From: a virus
DNA length: 20,582 nucleotides
Direction: 5' to 3' (one strand)
IMG/VR virus record: IMGVR_UViG_3300046777_001203
Span: 1 to 20,582 of that record
Shown: one piece after another, positions 1 to 4,685 of the stretch
Layout: the number at the start of each line of letters is the position of its first letter
Position numbering within the stretch: the first letter of the stretch is position 1
Position numbers and translations under genes: made by a program
Notes under the pieces: generated by a model
Databases searched by the model: none
Seen by the model: the letters and a program-made list of their open reading frames with translations, nothing else
What the model was told of the DNA's origin: nothing

Positions 1-125
1 CCTCCAAGCCTCTCAGAGCCGCGTACAAACGCAAGACGACGCTCCAGCATGATAGACACTGGAAACGCCGCCTCATCGCTGTACGGGCTTTTAAATGACA
101 GGGTATGTAGCGTCACCAAGTACAT
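1..125 (-). CDS. Partial hypothetical protein, cut by window edge
   Basis: A reading frame starts with ATG at 125 and stays open for 41 codons to the window edge. It begins MYLVTLHTLSFKS and continues through a mixed, ordinary-looking protein sequence with no low complexity. It overlaps the last 35 bases of the HTH gene that precedes it in the same leftward direction; the purine-rich stretch GAAGAAG before the ATG is a weak ribosome binding site. I do not recognise the family. An internal ATG at 50 in the same frame is an alternative start. Since only the N-terminus is visible, the call rests on the open frame and operon position. Confidence 0.4.
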   Translation of the reverse strand, partial: MYLVTLHTLSFKSPYSDEAAFPVSIMLERRLAFVRGSERLG

Positions 126-633
126 CGATTGCTTCTTCGATGAGCGGGTCAAACTTCTTCTGCCCTTCCTCATCGAACTTACAGCGGCGCACTAGATCGG
201 TCATATCGTAGAGACAGACAGCGAGACGCTTCATGAGTTCCTGATCCATGTATGGCACAAAGCGTTTATCATGCACTCTGGACTGCAACAGGATTTCGCC
301 ATGCGTACATTCGATGTAGTGTGCCTCTGTCCATGTTGGCTCTTCAAGACCAGCAGGGTGCTGTATCTTAATCTTCTTGCCCATAGCCCTGATGAGGTTG
401 GTAATCTCATTGAGCGTGAGTTCGTGCTTGAGCTTCCTGAATTGCTCAACGGTAACAGGCCGACGCTTTAGCTTGAGTTCCCTTGGCAGCAGCTTGACCA
501 TTGCGCCTGTCACTGGTGTCTTGCCTGACTCAAGGCGTTGGTAGTGGCGCAGTGTGATGCCGAGCTTCTCAGCTACCTGTTGCTGTGTCAGGTTCAGCTT
601 ATTGCGCCGCTGTTTGATTTCGTCCGGTGTCAT
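91..633 (-). CDS. XRE-family helix-turn-helix protein
   Basis: A 180-residue protein whose N-terminus is a Cro/CI-type DNA-binding domain. Residues about 5-50 hold the helix-turn-helix, with the recognisable core LTQQQVAEKLGITLRHYQRLE. The remaining 130 residues are mixed alpha/beta with no motif I recognise. The frame is open further upstream to 753, but I chose the ATG at 633 because the HTH begins right after it, an AGGG element lies before it, and it overlaps the stop of a tiny upstream ORF in an ATGA junction. It is likely a transcriptional regulator, but neither target nor direction of control is visible. It is the last complete gene of the leftward cluster. Confidence 0.8.
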   Translation of the reverse strand: MTPDEIKQRRNKLNLTQQQVAEKLGITLRHYQRLESGKTPVTGAMVKLLPRELKLKRRPVTVEQFRKLKHELTLNEITNLIRAMGKKIKIQHPAGLEEPTWTEAHYIECTHGEILLQSRVHDKRFVPYMDQELMKRLAVCLYDMTDLVRRCKFDEEGQKKFDPLIEEAIDVLGDATYPVI

Positions 634-737
634 TTGCCCTGTCTCCGCTCGAATGCTTTGTAGATTACAACGGGCGTGACCATGCAGATCATGATGAACG
701 CTTCGATGGGCAGGTAAGATGATAGATCGAATAGCAT
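630..737 (-). CDS. 35-residue putative membrane peptide
   Basis: A short ORF (35 codons plus stop) with a strong ribosome binding site, AAGGGGAACTACA directly before the ATG at 737. The peptide starts MLFDLSSYLPIEA, has a hydrophobic stretch over residues about 9-26 (FIMICMVTPVVIY core) and ends in a basic tail, ERRQGK, as expected for one N-out/C-in membrane helix. Its TGA overlaps the ATG of the HTH gene (ATGA), so the two are probably translationally coupled. No family is recognised; a regulatory or membrane role is possible but unproven. Confidence 0.6.
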   Translation of the reverse strand: MLFDLSSYLPIEAFIMICMVTPVVIYKAFERRQGK

Positions 738-750
738 TGTAGTTCCCCTT

Positions 751-775
751 CAATGTGGGGGCCGAAGCCCCCTGT
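751..775 (-). repeat. Intercistronic UUCG hairpin, copy 1
   Basis: On the minus strand, positions 772-757 read GGGGGC TTCG GCCCCC, a perfect six-pair GC stem capped by the very stable cUUCGg tetraloop. The surrounding 25 bases (751-775) are identical to a second copy at 923-947. It lies between the stop of the 44-residue ORF and the ribosome binding site of the 35-residue ORF. No U-tract follows, so it is not a textbook intrinsic terminator; an mRNA processing or stability element, or a mobile palindromic unit, is equally possible. Confidence 0.75.
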
Positions 776-777
776 AG

Positions 778-912
778 TTATGCAGCAAGCCGTTTTATCA
801 TTGCCACCTGTTCGGCGGTCTGCGGCTTGAAGGTAAGTGGATAATCCAAAATGGCCTTGACCTGCTGAAAGATAACAAAGTCGCGGATGTGGGCATCAAG
901 TTGGTATGGCAT
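778..912 (-). CDS. 44-residue hypothetical protein
   Basis: A short ORF starting with ATG at 912, preceded by GGGAG seven bases upstream. The peptide begins MPYQLDAHIRDFVIFQQV and continues as a soluble, probably two-helix protein ending in KRLAA. It is bracketed by two identical UUCG hairpins, one before its ribosome binding site and one right after its stop. No signal peptide, membrane segment or known motif is visible. The ribosome binding site, ordinary composition and tight fit between neighbours support it as real; its function is unknown. Confidence 0.6.
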   Translation of the reverse strand: MPYQLDAHIRDFVIFQQVKAILDYPLTFKPQTAEQVAMIKRLAA

Positions 913-922
913 ACTAGTCTCC

Positions 923-947
923 CAATGTGGGGGCCGAAGCCCCCTGT
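923..947 (-). repeat. Intercistronic UUCG hairpin, copy 2
   Basis: Identical over 25 bases to 751-775. The stem spans 944-929 on the minus strand (GGGGGC, loop TTCG, GCCCCC). It sits just after the stop of the gene at 953-1303 and just before the ribosome binding site of the 44-residue ORF. Both copies therefore occupy the same position relative to genes, in the gap between one stop and the next Shine-Dalgarno. Confidence 0.75.
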
Positions 948-952
948 TGATA

Positions 953-1303
953 TTAAGCGTTGTTCTCAGCGAGGAACTTCTCGCCGCGTGCGATGGTGTC
1001 TCGGATCATCTCAACAATGATCCTGAGATCGCGGCTGTTGACACGCTTTGTCTTGTAGCTCGCCATCTTGGAAAGCTCATTGTCGAGATAGCCGACATCG
1101 CCATAGGCAGCATAGCCACGGCCAAAGGCGATCAGGCGTTCGCTGAACTTGCGCCAATCAGCGCGAACACCGTTTTCGTTGCAGTTGTGGAAATATGCCA
1201 GCTCCTTGACGGTGTAACGCTTGGCAGCTTCTTCCGGTGTGATGTCGTCGTAGAACGGGCCGGTCTTGGGCATTTCAGCGAGAAGTGTGTCGAGGTCGGT
1301 CAT
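953..1303 (-). CDS. Hypothetical phage protein, 116 residues
   Basis: A soluble acidic protein beginning MTDLDTLLAEMPKTG. The mid-region contains a segment like a small DNA-binding helix pair (YTVKELAYFHNCNENGVRAD, about residues 30-49) that could be a helix-turn-helix, but I cannot assign a family. The frame extends to an upstream ATG at 1366, but that extension would cover a palindrome and promoter-like region. The ATG at 1303 has AAGGGG nine bases before it, the same leader wording as the 35-residue ORF, and is preferred. It is probably the first gene of a sub-operon that runs leftward through the tiny ORFs to the HTH gene. Confidence 0.7.
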   Translation of the reverse strand: MTDLDTLLAEMPKTGPFYDDITPEEAAKRYTVKELAYFHNCNENGVRADWRKFSERLIAFGRGYAAYGDVGYLDNELSKMASYKTKRVNSRDLRIIVEMIRDTIARGEKFLAENNA

Positions 1304-1345
1304 TTCGTGTTCCCCTTCGTTGTTGATGAGAGAGGAATACACAAA

Positions 1346-1358
1346 CGACATTATGTCG
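1346..1358. promoter_or_regulatory. Perfect palindrome, candidate operator
   Basis: CGACATTATGTCG is a 13-base palindrome with one central base. It lies 43 bases upstream of the start of the 116-residue gene and includes a CATAAT hexamer on the minus strand that could serve as a -10 element, though no convincing -35 lies upstream. Its core (CAT, short spacer, ATG) resembles the palindrome in the divergent promoter at 4633-4645, so the same phage repressor might bind both, with different spacing. Confidence 0.4.
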
Positions 1359-1364
1359 TAAAGC

Positions 1365-1391
1365 AAAAAATGCAGTGGTAATGCGTTTTTT
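1365..1391. terminator. Possible terminator hairpin at operon break
   Basis: AAAAAATGCA, a seven-base loop (GTGGTAA) and TGCGTTTTTT form a ten-pair stem with one G-U wobble when read on the plus strand, followed by a further T. Read leftward the same stem has one mismatch. It begins at the stop codon of the gene at 1391-1603, next to the palindrome at 1346-1358. Together they suggest one transcription unit ends here and another starts. The stem is A/T-rich and weak, so this is tentative. Confidence 0.3.
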
Positions 1392-1603
1392 TAGTTCACC
1401 ATGCTCTTAGGCATCTCAAACTCTAGGATTTCTGCGCATCTTCCAGCCCAGTAACCCCAGTCACATTCGACCTCTAAACCGCTGTCAGGGTCAATTAATG
1501 GCCTATTTATTGTCTCTAGCTCACGCAGAATGAAGTACAAATCCCAGATGATTTGCAAGGCATCCATGATTACCTCATCATCTTTGTGGGATTGCGCCAT
1601 CAC
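1391..1603 (-). CDS. Hypothetical acidic protein, about 70 residues
   Basis: A small acidic protein with a Trp- and Cys-containing middle (CDWGYWAGRCAEILEFEMPK near the C-terminus). Translation could start at GTG 1603, overlapping the upstream stop as GTGA, or at ATG 1600; both encode nearly the same product. Upstream Shine-Dalgarno sequence is poor, so coupling to the preceding gene is likely. No known domain is recognised. It sits at the downstream end of a tight run of leftward genes and is followed by a possible terminator. Confidence 0.6.
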   Translation of the reverse strand: MMAQSHKDDEVIMDALQIIWDLYFILRELETINRPLIDPDSGLEVECDWGYWAGRCAEILEFEMPKSMVN

Positions 1604-2304
1604 TTGAAGCCTACCTGCCGTCTCATCTGAGCGTCGAACAAGCGTTGGAAGTTAGCCTTCACATAACGCTGGGAGGTTCCGTAGAAATCGTAGATGGGTT
1701 TGTAGACTGGTGCAGTCTGAGTAACGGCCAGTTCGACTGTAATCGACCCTGCTGAACGCCGTGCGATAGCGATAGGCTCAGACCCCCTGTACATCACGAA
1801 GAAGTCTGATGTCCGCTTCTTGCGCCGCGCTGATGCTTCCGTCTCATTCATGCGGTCTTTGCGCTGCGCCTTTAGCTGGGAGAGCATCCGCTGATACTGG
1901 CCGCCGTTGACCAGTGTCGTGTTCTCGCCCTTCTGCGTGTATGCGCCAGCAGGAATAAGCCCTGACTTGTAGAGAGCTACTTCGTGAGGCTTAAACCGAC
2001 GTTTGCCGCCCACGATGTTGGGGGACAAGTATTTGTGGCTTTGACGGCCTTTGGCTTCCTTCTCAGCGAAGTAGACCCCTGCCTTCGTGTAATCGCCACC
2101 AGCCTTGTAAGGTGTGCGGGCGCGGATGGCGTTCAGCGTGTATGGGACAACTGACTTAAACGTGGTGCGCATAACCCGCTGCTGCTCACTGCGCAGATCG
2201 TAGGCCAACTTGCCGAATGCCTTGTCAGTGGACTTATCGATCCCCTTCTCGAACTTAGTCGTCCGATTGATGACGGCAGCGATGTTGTCAGTAACGTTTA
2301 TCAT
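1600..2304 (-). CDS. Putative virion-morphogenesis-type protein
   Basis: A 234-residue, basic, soluble protein. The first half reads like a helical N-terminus that leads into VVPYTLNAIRARTPYKAG, and the central part contains KYLSPNIVGGKRRFK and GGQYQRMLSQLKAQRKDR. From memory, this order (PYTLNA..., KYL.P...GG.RR.K, then QILSQL-like) recurs in prophage proteins filed with head-tail or minor tail proteins; I cannot verify this without a search. It starts within the end of the lipoprotein gene (17-base overlap) with little Shine-Dalgarno sequence, so coupled translation is likely. A virion-type gene in an early leftward operon is odd; it could instead be an unrelated DNA-associated protein. Confidence 0.5.
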   Translation of the reverse strand: MINVTDNIAAVINRTTKFEKGIDKSTDKAFGKLAYDLRSEQQRVMRTTFKSVVPYTLNAIRARTPYKAGGDYTKAGVYFAEKEAKGRQSHKYLSPNIVGGKRRFKPHEVALYKSGLIPAGAYTQKGENTTLVNGGQYQRMLSQLKAQRKDRMNETEASARRKKRTSDFFVMYRGSEPIAIARRSAGSITVELAVTQTAPVYKPIYDFYGTSQRYVKANFQRLFDAQMRRQVGFK

Positions 2305-2455
2305 TGGTGTGCTTGATGATTTGACGCTGCACCTGTTCGGTTTGCAGACGCGCCATGTTCTGACGGATTTGGATGCGGTCTTCGTATGTAACCTGCTCGA
2401 ACGATGCGCAGCCGGTCAGCGACGCTCCGATCAAAAGTGCGACAATCCCCTTCAT
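2288..2455 (-). CDS. Small lipoprotein, 55 residues
   Basis: The peptide begins MKGIVALLIGASLTGCASFE: a positive N-terminus, a hydrophobic core and the lipobox LTGC at residues 13-16, so signal peptidase II should cleave before Cys16 and leave a lipid-anchored peptide of about 40 residues. The mature part is charged and helical. The frame is open to 2479, but ATG 2455 is preceded by AAGGAAGG and overlaps the upstream stop as ATGA. It may be a small outer-membrane lipoprotein for superinfection control or a spanin-type subunit; it lacks the Pro-rich composition of typical Rz1, and no Rz-like partner is adjacent. Confidence 0.7.
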   Translation of the reverse strand: MKGIVALLIGASLTGCASFEQVTYEDRIQIRQNMARLQTEQVQRQIIKHTNDKRY

Positions 2456-2619
2456 TTGCCTTCCTTTCTTCTCTGCCATTCGACTATATCCCAGTCGCTC
2501 TCAAAGTCCCAAGGCTTCCAACGCCACTTAGCCGGGTCAACATTGCGGACTATATGACCGTTTCTTAGCTTCAGGTCTACAAATTCCGCTTTAGGTATGC
2601 GCCCCGTGTTCGCTGGCAT
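2452..2619 (-). CDS. Hypothetical protein, 55 residues
   Basis: A Trp-rich small protein beginning MPANTGRIPKAEFVDLKLRN with a C-terminal cluster KWRWKPWDFESDWDIVEWQ. The frame is open to 2673, but ATG 2619 has AGGAAGG upstream and the preferred N-terminus follows it. It overlaps the upstream gene by 29 bases and ends in an ATGA junction with the lipoprotein. The family is not recognised; such Trp-rich small phage proteins are common in early operons, but their roles vary. Confidence 0.65.
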   Translation of the reverse strand: MPANTGRIPKAEFVDLKLRNGHIVRNVDPAKWRWKPWDFESDWDIVEWQRRKEGK

Positions 2620-2794
2620 TATGCACCTTCCTGAAATCAAGATAGTGCTTACCATCCTCTCCCCGCACCACAACGTAGCGTTTACCAGATTGCTGCACCC
2701 ATTTGTAGCTATTCACGGTAGCGCAGTGGGCGTGAAGCATATCTAGGCCGTAAGCCGCTCCAGCAGCGCCAAACTTGATCTTCTTATCTGTCAT
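2591..2794 (-). CDS. Hypothetical protein, 67 residues
   Basis: A small soluble protein beginning MTDKKIKFGAAGAAYG and containing a strand-rich segment (KWVQQSGKRYVVVRGEDGKH). The frame extends to 2878, but the ATG at 2794 is preceded by GGAGGGGACAT and overlaps the stop of the replication gene by 11 bases, so I prefer it. No motif is recognised. It is probably expressed with the replication gene. Confidence 0.65.
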   Translation of the reverse strand: MTDKKIKFGAAGAAYGLDMLHAHCATVNSYKWVQQSGKRYVVVRGEDGKHYLDFRKVHNASEHGAHT

Positions 2795-3440
2795 ATGTCC
2801 CCTCCAGCAGTTTGATGAATTTGCTTGGCTCAAGCAGGAAATCGAAATCAGCTTTCCAACCCCTATCATTCTCTCCACGCAAGAACTTTGAATTGTAAAT
2901 CGCGTTCATCGCCTTTGACCAATCATCGACGCTGTACTCTTTGATCCTAGCTTTAATCTTTTTGCGCCTCACCTCAGTCAGCTTAACGACCCTAGCCAGA
3001 CCACATTGCTCTGCCATCTCATTCCAAACCTCAACTACATCATCCACCGTGAGGTCATCGTCAGATGACATATCCTCTTTGACGGTTAATTGATGTGTAT
3101 ATGATGTATTGGGTGCATCTCCTGCGCCTCTGGGGCGTTTCTCCTGCGCCTCTGGGGCGCTGCTGCTGCACGGGTGCATTTCCTGCGCCCCTAGCGTAAT
3201 CCAATATTTACAGCTTCTGCCTGTAGACTTTTCTTGCACCAAAAGACCCATCTCAGAGAGGTCTCTTATCGCCACCTGAACTGTTCTGCGCGTCAAGCTA
3301 GACTTGACACAAACTCGTTCAATCGAAGGCCAGCATAAGCCCTCATCATTAGCCCAGTCAGCAAATGCCAAGAGAACCAGCTTCTGCGTTGGTGTTATAT
3401 CCTGCCGTTCCCATACGGCGCTCATTATACGAACGCTCAT
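2784..3440 (-). CDS. Replication initiator / helicase-loader-like protein
   Basis: A 218-residue protein with the two-part plan of phage replication initiators. Residues about 18-75 form a winged helix-turn-helix of the HTH_36 type (TPTQKLVLLAFADWANDEG, then LTRRTVQVAIRDLSEMGLL). Residues 84-125 are a Pro/Ala/Gln-rich linker. Residues 136-215 form a C-terminal domain containing VWNEM, LTEVRRKKIKARI, FLRGENDRGWKADFDFLL and FIKLLEG, as in DnaT/DnaD-like phage proteins that load the host helicase. The frame is open to 3590, but ATG 3440 directly precedes the conserved part and overlaps a short leader ORF (ATGA). The linker DNA contains three iteron-like repeats, suggesting the origin lies inside this gene. 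Confidence 0.8.
   Translation of the reverse strand: MSVRIMSAVWERQDITPTQKLVLLAFADWANDEGLCWPSIERVCVKSSLTRRTVQVAIRDLSEMGLLVQEKSTGRSCKYWITLGAQEMHPCSSSAPEAQEKRPRGAGDAPNTSYTHQLTVKEDMSSDDDLTVDDVVEVWNEMAEQCGLARVVKLTEVRRKKIKARIKEYSVDDWSKAMNAIYNSKFLRGENDRGWKADFDFLLEPSKFIKLLEGTYDR
3081..3189. other. Candidate replication origin inside initiator gene
   Basis: Three 18-base repeats at 3111-3128, 3133-3150 and 3172-3189 are followed, in the gene's reading direction, by a 30-base tract (3081-3110) that is 70% A+T. In lambda the O gene has the same order: N-terminal DNA-binding domain, iterons in the linker, then an AT-rich unwinding tract. I see the repeats and AT-rich tract directly; the origin function is inferred by analogy. 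Confidence 0.45.
3111..3189 (-). repeat. Three iteron-like direct repeats
   Basis: Plus-strand copies are GGGTGCATCTCCTGCGCC at 3111, GGGCGTTTCTCCTGCGCC at 3133 and GGGTGCATTTCCTGCGCC at 3172. The first and third differ at one base, the first and second at three. Starts are 22 and 39 bases apart. The first and third units have an imperfect inner dyad (GGTGCA, five bases, TGCGCC). The first two copies are also followed by an identical TCTGGGGCG. The encoded peptides (GAQEMHP, EAQEKRP, GAGDAP) are only loosely alike, so conservation is stronger in DNA than in protein. Confidence 0.7.
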
Positions 3441-3487
3441 AGGACAATGCCTTGCAACAGACACAATACGGATGTAAAAATCGTCAT
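3437..3487 (-). CDS. 16-residue leader peptide ORF
   Basis: A strong AAGGAGG lies nine bases before ATG 3487, which opens a 16-codon ORF (MTIFTSVLCLLQGIVL). Its TGA overlaps the initiator's ATG (ATGA). The initiator frame itself has no start codon at a suitable distance from this Shine-Dalgarno. The short ORF may deliver ribosomes to the initiator by translational coupling, or the hydrophobic peptide may act itself. It has not been recognised as a known leader. Confidence 0.45.
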   Translation of the reverse strand: MTIFTSVLCLLQGIVL

Positions 3488-3561
3488 AGAACGATGCCTC
3501 CTTGTTAGGCGTTGTTGGGGGTGGGGTCTCGTTGGGCTTGACCTCACCCCCCAAAGCTAAC

Positions 3562-3933
3562 TCAAGCGTACATCTTCCGCAAGTCCTCATGAGAGGTCTT
3601 GGAGCCTTTGCGAAGGCCCAGCAGATGCTTCACGCTCGTCAAATCCATATCCAGCAGTCTCCCTATGTCTCCAGCCGTAAAGTTATGGTGGAAATAGAGG
3701 ATGCAAATAAATTCCTTGCGGGCTTCGACAATCGTCTGCGTCTTGCCCTTACCAAGCACATCTTCGACACGGACATTATGCTTTGCGCAAATTTTAGCGA
3801 GAAGCTCTCCGAATGTCCCTTCGACCTTTGGTATTTTAATTTTCGGGATAGGACTTGAGACAAATGCTTTCATGGCATTGGCTGCCACATTCGCGTCAGA
3901 AGAACGCATCCGATTATGCCTAATGGTGTACAT
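3562..3933 (-). CDS. DnaA domain-IV-like protein
   Basis: A 123-residue protein whose C-terminal two thirds resemble the DNA-binding domain IV of DnaA. The order is IVEARKEFICILYFHHNFTAGDIGRLL..., then MDLTSVKHLLG, corresponding to the DnaA basic helix (...aR.ia.yL), IG..fg and the TV.ha recognition helix. No AAA+ ATPase part is present, so it cannot replace DnaA; it may bind DnaA-box-like DNA, recruit or compete with host DnaA, or regulate transcription. I chose ATG 3933, preceded by GAGAGGGAAT, over the upstream ATG 3951, which has no Shine-Dalgarno. It directly precedes the initiator in the operon. Confidence 0.7.
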   Translation of the reverse strand: MYTIRHNRMRSSDANVAANAMKAFVSSPIPKIKIPKVEGTFGELLAKICAKHNVRVEDVLGKGKTQTIVEARKEFICILYFHHNFTAGDIGRLLDMDLTSVKHLLGLRKGSKTSHEDLRKMYA

Positions 3934-3968
3934 ATTCCCTCTCTTTTGCATTTATGCTAATTACAAAA

Positions 3969-3999
3969 CCGCGCACTTTTCCGCGAACCCCTTTCCGCG
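3969..3999. repeat. Three CCGCG motifs in a gene gap
   Basis: CCGCG occurs at 3969, 3981 and 3995, the last two preceded by TTTT or CTTT. The three lie within the 113-base gap between the DnaA-IV-like gene and the DUF1064 gene. Spacing is 12 and 14 bases. They could be protein-binding sites near a replication gene, but the motif is short and could be chance. Confidence 0.25.
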
Positions 4000-4011
4000 T
4001 CTAAGGTGCGT

Positions 4012-4043
4012 GGTGGGTCGGCTATCCCTTCGGTCGGCCCACC
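4012..4043. other. Hairpin just after DUF1064 stop codons
   Basis: GGTGGGTCGGC at 4012-4022 pairs with GTCGGCCCACC at 4033-4043 across a ten-base loop. Read on the plus strand all positions pair with two G-U wobbles; read leftward two of these become mismatches but GGTGGG/CCCACC remains. It starts one base after the tandem TAG-TAA stops of the nuclease gene. No U-tract follows in the leftward direction, so termination is not supported. Confidence 0.45.
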
Positions 4044-4046
4044 TTA

Positions 4047-4391
4047 CTACCTCACAATCTTAGTCACCTCGCGCAACTCTATGTGAGGAAACAGCGCCTT
4101 GAAGATGGCTTTTCGTAGAGGCCAGTCAGAGGTGATAAACCCCTTGCAGTCCTCAACCACATTCTTGTCGCCACAGAAGTATTGGAAGTCAGCCTTATAG
4201 CCAACGCGCCGTCCGTTATCATGCTTTAGCTGTTCGCCGTTGATGACGAACCAGAACTGCGGATGGACATCCAAATGGCTGATGTCCCCCATGCGCTGCA
4301 TCAGATGCAACTGGTCACACCGGGCTGCCTCTAGCTTGCTGTCATGAGTATGCAGTTGCCCGCAGACCGTCTTCTTTGCGCCGTATTTCAC
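4047..4391 (-). CDS. DUF1064-family nuclease-like protein
   Basis: A 114-residue protein matching the layout of DUF1064, a PD-(D/E)XK-fold family common in phage replication regions. The N-terminus MKYGAKKT and the segment HDSKLEAARCDQL (with Glu21) are followed by QFWFV, YKADFQYF (Asp68) and VVEDCKG, where Glu80/Asp81 and Lys83 form the likely metal-binding E/D-x-K site. A DNA-structure nuclease role, for example at replication or recombination intermediates, is expected from the fold and not proven. The start is GTG 4391, overlapping the upstream TGA as GTGA; tandem stop codons TAG-TAA end it. Confidence 0.8.
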   Translation of the reverse strand: MKYGAKKTVCGQLHTHDSKLEAARCDQLHLMQRMGDISHLDVHPQFWFVINGEQLKHDNGRRVGYKADFQYFCGDKNVVEDCKGFITSDWPLRKAIFKALFPHIELREVTKIVR

Positions 4392-4603
4392 TTGCTGTTC
4401 CGTTCAATCAATCGGTTGAGGGCTTCTGTCGCTGTTTCAAACGTATCCTGATATGCGACTTTCTTTCCGATCCGCCAGCTACTGACAGTCCCTTCTCGGA
4501 TGCCCGCTTCCTTCGCAATCTGATATTGTTTGATATTGTGGTACGCAGCACGGGCAAAAAACTCCCTCATTTGCTCAATTGATGCCAATTCTTTTTTTGC
4601 CAT
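4388..4603 (-). CDS. Cro/CI-like HTH regulator
   Basis: A 71-residue protein that is almost entirely one DNA-binding domain: KQYQIAKEAGIREGTVSSWR (about residues 25-44) is a clear helix-turn-helix. There is no C-terminal cleavage or dimer domain, so it resembles Cro- or YdaS-type small regulators more than LexA-like CI. A strong AAGGAGGTTCT precedes ATG 4603. As the first gene leftward of the divergent promoter, it is the obvious candidate to bind the palindrome at 4633-4645 and control both directions. Confidence 0.8.
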   Translation of the reverse strand: MAKKELASIEQMREFFARAAYHNIKQYQIAKEAGIREGTVSSWRIGKKVAYQDTFETATEALNRLIERNSK

Positions 4604-4612
4604 AGAACCTCC

Positions 4613-4642
4613 TTGACATCCTTTCGTATAGCGTCATATTAT
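4613..4642 (+). promoter_or_regulatory. Sigma70-type promoter for rightward operon
   Basis: TTGACA at 4613-4618 and TATTAT at 4637-4642 are separated by 18 bases, a near-consensus sigma70 promoter. Transcription would start near 4650, leaving a leader of about 35 bases before the ERF start. The -10 lies inside the 13-base palindrome, so binding there would block it. Confidence 0.75.
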
Positions 4643-4652
4643 GACCCTGCAA
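4625..4652 (-). promoter_or_regulatory. Possible leftward promoter
   Basis: On the minus strand TTGCAG (4652-4647) is followed after 16 bases by TATACG (4630-4625). It would transcribe the HTH regulator with a start near 4618. The match is moderate, but a promoter is needed here and the palindrome fills its spacer. Confidence 0.45.
4633..4645. promoter_or_regulatory. Palindromic operator candidate in divergent promoter
   Basis: GTCATATTATGAC is a perfect 13-base palindrome with one central base. It covers the -10 of the rightward promoter and lies in the spacer of the candidate leftward promoter. The neighbouring Cro/CI-like gene is the likely source of the binding protein. Confidence 0.6.
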
Positions 4653-4685
4653 CTGATAAACAGCATATGTGTCGAAAGGGAAAGC

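Noticed and set aside
757-944. UUCG hairpins as intrinsic terminators
   Set aside because: Neither is followed by a T-tract in the leftward direction, and each is directly followed by a Shine-Dalgarno and gene.
887-1381. 164-residue plus-strand ORF
   Set aside because: It lies opposite the 116-residue leftward gene, has no good ribosome binding site, and its composition is that of an antisense frame. The leftward gene has a clear Shine-Dalgarno and operon fit.
3441-3590. Longer form of the replication initiator starting at 3590
   Set aside because: The extra 50 residues are Pro/Thr-rich without family features, overlap the previous gene's end, and have no Shine-Dalgarno; the strong site at about 3497-3503 does not serve that frame.
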